From contig NC_049991.1 in assembly GCF_000003815.2 (NCBI RefSeq), forward strand, positions 16,910,776 through 16,974,775: a stretch of 64,000 nt of DNA, written 5' to 3'. This DNA comes from Branchiostoma floridae (Eukaryota > Chordata > Leptocardii > Amphioxiformes > Branchiostomatidae). The translations under genes and the position numbers were made by a program. How positions within the stretch are numbered: the first letter of the stretch is position 1; each line of letters starts with the position of its first letter. Below are positions 56,064 to 64,000 of the stretch, in pieces. The notes beneath the pieces were generated by a model. That model did not search any database, had not been told where the DNA came from, and saw only the letters and a program-made list of their open reading frames with translations.

Positions 56064-56338
56064 ATACTTTGAGGGACATGCAAGCCAAAAATAATGCATA
56101 CTTCAATCTCTTAGCCGAAAAGTAAAAAGCTTTCATCTATCAGAAGCATTTGATGTGGGTATTTCTTCTTCTTCTTAATACTACCCTCCATTTATGGATG
56201 CATCACAAGTTGCATCTCATTCTCATGGCATTTCTGGTATAGTAATATTTCTATATTTCAAAAATCTCATGTGAGCTATAATTACTAGCATCTTGAACCA
56301 GTTTGAACTTTTTCTAAACATAATGTGACCATACGCTC

Positions 56339-56559
56339 GTTCACCTTTATCCGAGGGGTAACCTATATCCATTGATAACAGGGTATTTATGGATATCAAG
56401 TCGCCGAACGTTGGCCTCGAATTGCAATATTTTCAATACATAAAAACATACTAGATACTGCAGTTTGAAACCACCGTCCGTTGACTTGATCTATGATATC
56501 CATAAATGCCATCTTTTCAAAAAGAACGAATATAGGTTACCCCACAGATAAAGGTGAAC
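56339..56559. mobile_element. MITE with ~28-bp inverted ends
   Basis: GTTCACCTTTATCCGAGGGG (56339 on) is mirrored by CCCCACAGATAAAGGTGAAC (to 56559). A second inverted pair, TTTATGGATATCA and TGATATCCATAAA, lies further in. Non-coding. Confidence 0.8.
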
Positions 56560-56730
56560 TAGCATTACATGTCCTTGCATCATACAATAGATGTCAAAAG
56601 AGAAGGCTCATACTCAGCCCAATGCAATTGCAACATGCCAGTTAAGTTATAGAGGACATTTCATAAAAGAAATGCTGAGAATTTATTTTGGCTGCAACAA
56701 AACTGCTTTTACAATCTCTACTGAAAGCTA

Positions 56731-57127
56731 CGAGGGGTGATCAATAAGTCCTCGGCCTCACCCAGAAGAAATAACGACAACTCAGATTTTTTTTTTTTCG
56801 TTTTTGAGGCTACCAACCTCAATTTGCTGAAGACTTTTGTAGCCTTTATAGGAAAGTCGTGTAAAGTGCCTTTCTCAAGGGCACAAGATCGGTGACACGG
56901 CGGGGTTTGAACTCAGGACCTGAGTCAAACGTGCTGCCGATTGTGCCACGCGGCCCCACAACTAGATTTCGTAGCCTAGATGTCAAGTATGAAGTCTCTT
57001 ATGAATGTGTACCAAAATTCAAATCATTGTGATCATTACTTTGCAGGCGTTACTCGGTTTCTGCCTTTAAATTTGAGTTGTTATTATTATTTTTGGGCGA
57101 GGCCGAGAACTTATTGATCTCCCCTGG
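56731..57127. mobile_element. Mariner-like MITE carrying a nested SINE
   Basis: Ends CGAGGGGTGATCAATAAGT (56731-56749) and ACTTATTGATCTCCCCTGG (57109-57127) are inverted repeats with one mismatch, flanked by TA at 56729-56730 and 57128-57129, the target of Tc1/mariner elements. There is no transposase frame. Without the SINE it is about 220 bp. Confidence 0.85.
56790..56957 (-). mobile_element. tRNA-derived SINE inserted in the mariner-like MITE
   Basis: Minus-strand copy of the SINE at 19212: starts GGGGCCGCGTGGCACAATCG, ends in CCTCAAAAACG and a poly(A) run. Flanks ACAACTCAGATTT (56777-56789) and ACAACTAGATTT (56958-56969) are a target-site duplication with one indel. Confidence 0.88.
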
Positions 57128-58456
57128 TACAGGTATGGAATATGCATAGTACTACATGTATAGCAATTTTGTATACATTGAACAAAACTATTCTCTGCTT
57201 CTGTAAATTAACTAAAAGCATAAAATCTAAAGTAATCACATAAGTTAAAAACAAAAACATTTGTTGTAATAAAATACACTATGATCTGTACTTTATCTAG
57301 TTTGGATTAACAAACTGCAATACGTAGCATATCTCTACATTTTCACTTATCAATTATGTACATAAATTTTTCCAACATCTCATTTTGAAAGATAAATATT
57401 TCATATTTACAAAACAAGCTGCCTTTCTTCATGGGTAGCACACACAGCTCCAAAACATACTGTCAGATTGGAGAGCTTTCATAAACTAGGTAACAAGTGT
57501 TCTAATGATGTTACGTAACAGTAATGCAGTTTGTATTAATGGAATGGTAAAATTTTTAACACTTAAAATTCTATATACATACAACTTTTAGTCAGATCTT
57601 AAAGCAGTGGTCTAGAAATATAGTAAGACAGAATTTCCACATTGTAAGCGAAAACTTCCAGAAAGTTCTTACAAAGGGTACCTGTTTCCTTGTTTCCGTA
57701 TCTGCAAGTAGAAAAGATGCCATTTCACAAGTTACAAAGGTTATGAAATAGCTTTGTATACCAAAGTAAAGGAGTTTAGTGTTTATATGTCATTTGCTGT
57801 AGTAACAATTTTGTTTTGCTTTGGTCATCATTTGAATTAGTCCAAAAGACACATGATTAGCAGATATGATGGGAAACACTCTAGAAACCTTCAATTTCTG
57901 TATCATATACATTGTATTTGTCTATCTTTCAGGAAAGGAATTCTGAAAAAAAAAAGATTGCCATCCCGCCCATTTTCTTGTAGTGGTATGGTCCAAATAG
58001 AGCTTCTGCTGAGAGGACACAGCTGTAACATGGCAAGTTCCATTTCACCCATAGGGGTGCAGGGCACGTCACTGAGAAGTGGTCCAACCTTTTTCACTGA
58101 AAGCTCCAATTGTTCAGCTGGATCAAAAAGCATGAGCAAGAATTTCCTGCATAGAGTACACAGTCCATTTGTTAGCAACTCTGCCTCTGTACCAAGAGGA
58201 TGGAGGAGTTTGAAGCTGTTGTTGCTTGAAAAACATGCATGCTAAAGGAGAGGGCTGCAGTCCTTAGGATCAGACATTTAGCTGTGGTCCACTGTTCACT
58301 GTACTTGTAAAAAAGAGCTACCGGTAGGAAGATTTTCCAGGTACAATGAACCTGTGATTACTGTAGATAGTGTCCATCTTCGCTCTCAAGACCAGTGGAG
58401 CTTAGCTCATCAGTCCATCTGAACTAAACTGTTTCCAGATCACTGTCCCTTTCCTG

Positions 58457-60971
58457 CTACAAGAGCGAGGCGGCCTCCAGGTTCTCCCTGATGATGGTAT
58501 CCATGACGACCTGGAACACCACCTGGATGTTGGAGGTGTCGGTTGCCGTGGTGAAGTGCGGGTAGATGACCTTGGAGGGGTTCTTGTTGCAGCCCTGGAA
58601 CATGTGCTGGATGTAACGAGCAGCGGAGTCCACATCACAATCTGAACCTGTATACAAATAAATCATAAACATGTAAATCATGAACAGGAGAAACCAGACT
58701 GATGCGCATGGCAGAAGAAAAACGGATCCTGTGAAAAGAATGCTGCAACAGACCTGAGTCAGCTTACAGATGTGCTCTATGTGGCAGAGACTGTCATTCT
58801 CGTATAGGACTGTTTAGCCAGTTGACGCTGCAGGGCTGATATCATTAGGATTTTACCATGGTCAATATTGACCGAAGGAGGCCATAGTGACTTGTAAGTG
58901 GTTAGAGAAAAGCAGAAATTGAATGATGTCATAGAAAGGTCAAGGTAGTTTTATAGCCTTTTTTTCAGGCTGTGGGCAGTGGTCTGTTATCTATAGACTG
59001 CGTCTTGGACACAGTATTGGAAGCCAGAACCCATCCCTCTCTTTGCACTGTCTTTTACCTTCTAACATAAGTCAGGTATAGCCTGAGTACCATCCTCCAT
59101 AGTGACTGCTTGCCAACCACTGTGGTTAAAAATCACCATCTAGCTTATTGTATTGAATATTTACATGTTTACATATTTCTAGCACTACCAGGCATTGCTG
59201 ACATCAGTTTCTTTCAAGAATATGATGATAGACACCGCTTTCCCTTTTTTAATCTATTTGACAAATAACATTACCTGTATAAGAAGGGAAGTAATATCTG
59301 AGGTGTCTTCCTGAGTTAAGAATCTTCTCCTGGAACAAGTCCACTTTGTTCATGAACAAAATCTGGGGAGAGAAAGCAAAGAAATCCGTCATAGTCTTCT
59401 AACAAAACACTTCCCTTTTGGCAATGCTATCTGTATGGATACAGCCAGTATAACAGCCCTTTGGCATAACACACAAGCTCTGTAGGCAAATAGTGCTGCA
59501 GTAGCTGCTTATAATACACTGAACAACATGAAATCAATAACAAAGCCCCTATGTCCATTTTCAGTTAAACGACTTCAACACAAGTTTTTTTGTCTGTCTG
59601 TGTGTCTGCCTGTTTGTCTTTGTATGTGTGTGTTTTACAGTATGTGCACTTTACAAAAATACATATAATGCAGCATATTCAGGTTAGGGGGTAACATGTC
59701 ATGTCATTTTCTGGGGCTTTTTTATTTATAATGTAAATTGAATGTCCTATAGTTTTCTTTCTATAAAGAATTCAATGCTCACTTACCATGGAGGTGTCTT
59801 TGAAGAAGAGGTTGTTGCAAATTGAGCTGAAAAGTCTCAAACTTTCTTCTAGTCGATTCTGCAAAGCCAAACAGACTTAAGCTCATTAGAAGTACAAGAT
59901 ATTCCAAACTCCATTCATTTGGAAGAAAGTACCCTTCTCATATTCATAATGAGAAATATATATATATAAAACATTTACCAATTACAAATTATTTTCTTTC
60001 ATGGGTACATTGAATATATAGCATTCAAATTCATCATGATTATGCCAGTATTTTAATTACAGTATGACATACGTATAGCCACTAAAATAGCATTGCTGCA
60101 TTCCAAGATAATGATGATGGTATTATAGTAATACAAAACTATTAGGTATAAAAAAATCCTTACCACATTGGAATCCTCCAATAACGTCATGTCATAACCA
60201 CTTAATGCTGTGACAAACAGGATAGCTTTGACATCATCAAAGCACTGGATCCACTTCCTTCTCTCTGACCTCTGACCACCAACATCAAACATCCTGCACA
60301 TACAAATACAATGTACAATATTTCATGTTATTGGTTAACATGTGGCATGACAAACCAGACACTAATATTATTTTTGCCTCTTCTCTTAACATCTTTTTGA
60401 AGGATGCGGTAATGCAATGGTGACCAATGGTGACCAAGCGGAAAATAGCAACAATTCACTGTGCGTTTCAACATTTCGGAGTGTCATGCTATAGTCAGTG
60501 TGTTTAGACTATATAAATAAAGGAGACATAAATCAATGTAATATTTGTGTCTTTGAATCCATTAATGTGTCATATGAATAGAGGATGATGCAAACATTTT
60601 GACAAGCAATGTCTTACAGTACACAATAGAGACTTGTCACTACAGGATAGAAAATAAGTGTGGTTTCTCAGTTGTTATTGATATCGGGTGGGCCGACTAC
60701 TAGATCTCTTTGCGGCCAGGGGCTAAATTATGAGGAGCTTACAATAAGCAGGGCTAAGTCGCCATTTGGTGCTAGCTTGTAAAACTTATCATAAAACATT
60801 GACTCTAGCTATAAAAAACGAAAAGAATGGTGAAGACATTACCTAAACATGATCCCACTGATGGCAAACTCCGTCTCCAGGATGCCTGTAGTTCTGACTC
60901 GGGCCCGTATCACGTCTTCTGAATTGGGCTGGAACTTCTCATGGCAGATCCTGTCCATGTTCTCAAACAAG
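58457..60971 (-). CDS. Heterotrimeric G-protein alpha subunit, Gv-like, 3' five exons
   Basis: Exons 60971-60843, 60293-60164, 59858-59787, 59362-59275 and 58647-58457, all with GT/AG and matching phases. Visible motifs: [12 protein letters not shown] (switch I), [14 protein letters not shown] (G3/switch II), [10 protein letters not shown] (G4 NKxD) and TTATDT (G5, Thr for the usual Cys). The last residues are ENLEAASLL, so there is no cysteine at -4 and pertussis-toxin modification is not expected. The C-terminus is unlike Gi (CGLF), Gq (YNLV) and Gs (YELL). From memory the [10 protein letters not shown] and [14 protein letters not shown] segments are most like the Gv class; a divergent Gi/o-like gene is the alternative. 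P-loop exons lie beyond 60971 or outside the window. Acts in receptor signalling at the plasma membrane. Confidence 0.9.
60687..60775. repeat. Dispersed repeat, copy 2
   Basis: Matches 39059-39170 (GTGGGCCGACTACT, GAGGAGCTTACAATA) in the same orientation, inside a G-alpha intron. Confidence 0.6.
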
Positions 60972-62534
60972 CTGGAAATAACAACAGGAAAATTCAGACA
61001 GTTTCAATACTAGTAAGTTGAATGGGAACTTTCTCATACCCAAAAATTGTCCATTCGGTAGAATAGAATTGTAACAATGCCTGGCTGAACAAAAATTCTT
61101 TTCATACTGTTTCAGAGATCCTTCGAACTTACATGTCATTCCAAAGCTATGACATAAAAGGATGAGGTTCAAGATCAGGGCAGTCTCCAGCTTTAGATTT
61201 GTTTTCCATCATGCACATTGTTTGGGAGCTCATCTTGTTAAGTTGCTATGTTAAATCTGTCATTTTAAGTAGGGGTGTTGGACAAAAAATTAAAGTTGTT
61301 GTATGCCAGTCACAATTTAGTTAACCAGATAAAGCTCACTGAAAGGAACAGAATGGTCTTTGTTTGAAGTGAATTGGATGTTGTATGGCTGAGATATTGG
61401 AAATTTAAGTTTCAATTTTGGGCCTCGGATTTTACGGATTTCTTAGATATGCCATTTTTATCATATTTCATACTGTTATATCTCAAGAACAGGACATCAC
61501 ACAGGCATCAATTCACCTTTACATGACTTTATTGTGGTCATATTAAACATTGTACAAAAAACAGCCACCTTGCATCATTATTTCCTGAGTTACGCAATCC
61601 TAAACTATAGCAAATATTGACATTTCAAACCCGTACGCCAATCAAGGTCATCGCGAAAATTTCTAAGTCCCCTCATTAAATATGCAAACTTACTGTATTT
61701 CTCATATGCTTTCATCAATTCAATCAGAATTGGTATCCTGGGGGTTTTGGCACCTGCTGAATCCAACTATGCAATCAAATTTGATATATCTCATCAAGAA
61801 ATATGATTTTATGACCTTTAACGAGATTTCGGCTGCAATAATTTCTAAGTCAGCTCATTAAATATGCGAAACTACAATATTTCATTACTACCTTCATTAA
61901 TCTGAACATCTTTTACTCCTAAGGGGTTTTGACACGTGCTGAATCCAAATATGCTATTAAAATTGATGTATCTCATCAAGAAATATGAGTTTTATCACAT
62001 TTTATCATTTCGCAATCGTACATAACCTTAATATACGAAACAGTGTTATCACCTATTAGTTTTGAAAACCAAAACATAGTTCCCTAAACAAGTTTACAGA
62101 ATATGATGAACACTTTGTAAGAATCCTTCAAGAGCCCTTCTTTGTTATGCTCAGAAAATATCTATCAAACAGTACCAAACATGTTCTCACTCAAGTCTTT
62201 TTCTTTTCCAGATGATGTTCTCCTTCCAAGTCACAATTGTGTCATCTCCATGATGTCCTACTCCTAGCATGCTGTTTTGATATACAATACCTAACATATT
62301 TATAAAGGCTGTATTTCCAGCCTTATACATTGTATCTGTCATTCTGAAGTCCTGAGACAGCATTGGATTAAACTTCAACTTCACTTCGGACGGACATAAT
62401 GAAAAAAAAATTAAAAATAAAATGCAAATAGTCACTATATCATATGACCTTAGTCTTGGAACATTGCAAGAGAACTTTCTGCAGTTTTAAGTTACATCAT
62501 CATCAGGAATACTAACAATGTCTCTTTCTGTCTT
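60972..62534. other. Upstream of the last G-alpha exons; repeat-containing
   Basis: No further G-alpha exon is recognised. Two tandem units of about 185 bp (61650-61825 and 61830-62000) share ATTTCTAAGTC, CTCATTAAATATGC, CTGCTGAATCCAA-like and ATCTCATCAAGAAATATGA. A minus-strand frame at 62187-62435 has no recognisable features. Confidence 0.6.
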
Positions 62535-63986
62535 TCAGGATGACTTTTTTGCTCGTGGTTTTGCTGCCTGTCGTTTCGCTGCCCGGGGTTGTCGTCTGGC
62601 GAAATACCTGTTGTAGTAACAGGTGTACTCCATCTGAATGTCCTCCCATCCCTCTATTCTTATCAGTGCTTTCCTGGTGTTCGATACATCCTTAAGCTTA
62701 AGCCGATCTGCTGTTAGGGTCGTCAGGATAAACTTTCTTTCCACTGGGTAAGTTGTTGGACGATCTGGCCAGTAGAAGACGTGGACGCCTAGTTCCTTTC
62801 TCGTCCGAGTCATAAAACTGACAGAAAACTCAGAGTTCTCCAGCTTAGTGACTTCCCCCACTGCCCAATCGTCTTCATACGCAACAACAACAATACTTCC
62901 CACAGCAATTGGATGTTCAGAGACTTCTTTCTCACTCTCATCATCATCACTCTCCACTTCCTCACTCTCTTCTCCATCACTGTCTCCTTCCTCTTCTCCA
63001 CTCTCTTCTCCATCACTCTCTCTTTCCTCTTCCCCATCACTGTCTCCTTCCTCTTCTCCACTCTCTTCTCCATCACTCTCTCTTTCTTCTTCCCTCTCAT
63101 CAGACAGGCCTGCTGTTTCATTCTCCTTGTCATTTCTCTTCTCTGCAGCATTTACAGTCTCCCGTACATCTGGAACTTGTACAACCTTAGCAGTAAACTG
63201 TGCCTTTATCCTGTCAATCTCATCTTCTGCATCTTCCTTGCTGAATGTAGGTGCAGCAGGGCGTTGTGGAGGTGGTTCTGTTCCAGGGTCTGTGTCAGGG
63301 ATGAAACCTTGGGAAGAGACTATGGCTTGAAGGTTTGCCCTGAGTTGTGGAGTGTCATGTGGGTGGCCGTTTGATGACAACACGAAGAGTTGCTTGTGTG
63401 ATTTTGCCAACTCTGCATTCATGGCCTTGCTGTATTGTATCTGTTTCCTCAGGATGTTGTTCTGTGTCCTGTCTGGAAGTGATTCTATGTGTTTCAAGAA
63501 TTCACTGCAAGTTGTCTTAGCTGATACAGGACCACCATGCTTCTGGAGCAGGTTTCTTTGTGCTTGTAGTGCTTCTTCGTTCTTTCTGAGTTTTGCTTCA
63601 TGTTGTTCTGCACTGTCCCTCAGCTTCACTTCCTGTCTCTCCCGCAGGGCTCCCGTTCGGTCTTTGTATGCCTTGTGCCACTCGGCCCTCTGCCTCCTGG
63701 CCTGCCGAAGAATAGCTTTGTACTTCACTGGGTCTTCTGTGACCAGTGCATCGAGCCAGGCAGCAGTGCAGTTAAACTTAAACATAAGCTGTCCTTCCGC
63801 CGCCATCCCACCCAGTGACGGTTTGTCCTTCTGAAGGTAGGCCCAATATCCGAAATCATTTTCCCCTCTTCTGTTAGATTTATTCATATCAGCAGTCTGT
63901 GCCCTGAGAGTCGGATCATCGCTGTTGGCAAGAGCTGTTTGGTCTTTGAACCGCCTCTTGATCACCACACTGATATTGGACATCAT
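62535..63986 (-). CDS. Uncharacterised acidic protein with coiled coil and chromo/tudor-like C-terminal domain, 5' end open
   Basis: An uninterrupted frame of at least 483 codons from ATG 63986 to a stop at 62535. It is open upstream to the window edge, so the true start may be outside. Residues ~90-200 are rich in Arg, Lys, Glu and Gln (probable coiled coil, RQRAEWHKAYKDRTG). Residues ~295-360 hold Glu/Ser/Asp repeats of about 19 residues (ESDGEESGEEEGDSDG). Residues ~365-425 (GSIVVVAYEDDWAVGEV, FYWPDRPTTYPVE) resemble small beta-barrel chromo/tudor-like modules. The C-terminus is basic. Architecture and lack of introns suggest a multi-copy or mobile-element-associated family, but I cannot name it. 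It may lie in a large upstream G-alpha intron or be a separate gene. Confidence 0.65.
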   Translation of the reverse strand: MMSNISVVIKRRFKDQTALANSDDPTLRAQTADMNKSNRRGENDFGYWAYLQKDKPSLGGMAAEGQLMFKFNCTAAWLDALVTEDPVKYKAILRQARRQRAEWHKAYKDRTGALRERQEVKLRDSAEQHEAKLRKNEEALQAQRNLLQKHGGPVSAKTTCSEFLKHIESLPDRTQNNILRKQIQYSKAMNAELAKSHKQLFVLSSNGHPHDTPQLRANLQAIVSSQGFIPDTDPGTEPPPQRPAAPTFSKEDAEDEIDRIKAQFTAKVVQVPDVRETVNAAEKRNDKENETAGLSDEREEERESDGEESGEEEGDSDGEEERESDGEESGEEEGDSDGEESEEVESDDDESEKEVSEHPIAVGSIVVVAYEDDWAVGEVTKLENSEFSVSFMTRTRKELGVHVFYWPDRPTTYPVERKFILTTLTADRLKLKDVSNTRKALIRIEGWEDIQMEYTCYYNRYFARRQPRAAKRQAAKPRAKKSS

Positions 63987-64000
63987 GAGTTCCAGTGCTT

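Larger units (their letters stand above)
55712..58456. other. Spacer between synaptogyrin and the G-alpha gene
   Basis: Holds the synaptogyrin 5' region, a CA-rich microsatellite, two MITEs and a SINE, and presumably the 3' UTR of the G-alpha gene at the right end. No coding sequence recognised. Confidence 0.65.

Noticed and set aside
62187-62435. 82-residue minus-strand frame (KLKFNPMLSQDFRMTD)
   Set aside because: No G-alpha motif, no recognised domain, no splice sites in paralogue positions.
62848-63374. Ser/Pro/Leu-rich plus-strand frames
   Set aside because: Antisense of the acidic repeat in the minus-strand frame, which has the better composition and domain content.

Overview
This is a eukaryotic, intron-rich window with every recognised host gene on the minus strand. 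The best fit is a cephalochordate (amphioxus, Branchiostoma). The reasons are secreted mosaic proteins built from PAN, EGF, TSP1, SRCR, WSC and LamG modules, vertebrate-type synaptogyrin and G-alpha genes, CCCTAA/TTAGGG repeats, many MITEs and a tRNA-derived SINE, and apparent high polymorphism. Two N gaps (23770-23869, exactly 100 N; 31410-32303, 894 N) mark a draft assembly.

Region 1 (1-38068) is a tandem array of four paralogous genes, A to D from left to right, all transcribed leftwards. B (4853-13360) and D (26721-38068) are complete 13-exon genes coding for 745 and 741 residues. C (15148-25113) shows 12 of 13 exons; the second probably lies in the 100-N gap. A (152-2719) shows exons 1-3 and runs off the left edge. 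The reconstructed order is signal peptide, PAN/apple-like, EGF-like, TSP1, TSP1, N-half of SRCR, WSC, LamG-like jelly roll, C-half of SRCR, TSP1. The WSC-LamG block, bounded by phase-1 introns, sits inside the SRCR domain. Exon lengths and phases are almost identical between copies. Similarity is patchy (different pairs are closest in different exons), which suggests gene conversion. An inverted copy of the start of gene C lies in intron 6 of gene D beside the large gap.

Region 2 (38069-55711) holds a spacer or long 3' UTR and a four-exon synaptogyrin gene (43928-55711) with a 9.2-kb first intron full of repeats, MITEs and palindromes. Its exon 2 ends in a 13-copy, 36-bp minisatellite. Every unit repeats the exon end plus a GT splice donor and keeps frame.

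Region 3 (55712-64000) has intergenic MITEs (one mariner-like MITE carries a nested SINE), the last five exons of a G-protein alpha subunit most like the Gv class (58457-60971), and at the right edge an open reading frame (62535 to the window end) for an acidic, chromo/tudor-like protein of unknown function.

A theme crosses the window: short tandem duplications start at exon edges and copy splice sites (gene A exon 2 donor, gene D exon 11 acceptor, synaptogyrin exon 2 donor, synaptogyrin exon 4 acceptor). All exon calls come from hand translation, conserved paralogue alignment, GT/AG sites and phase bookkeeping. No database search was run.
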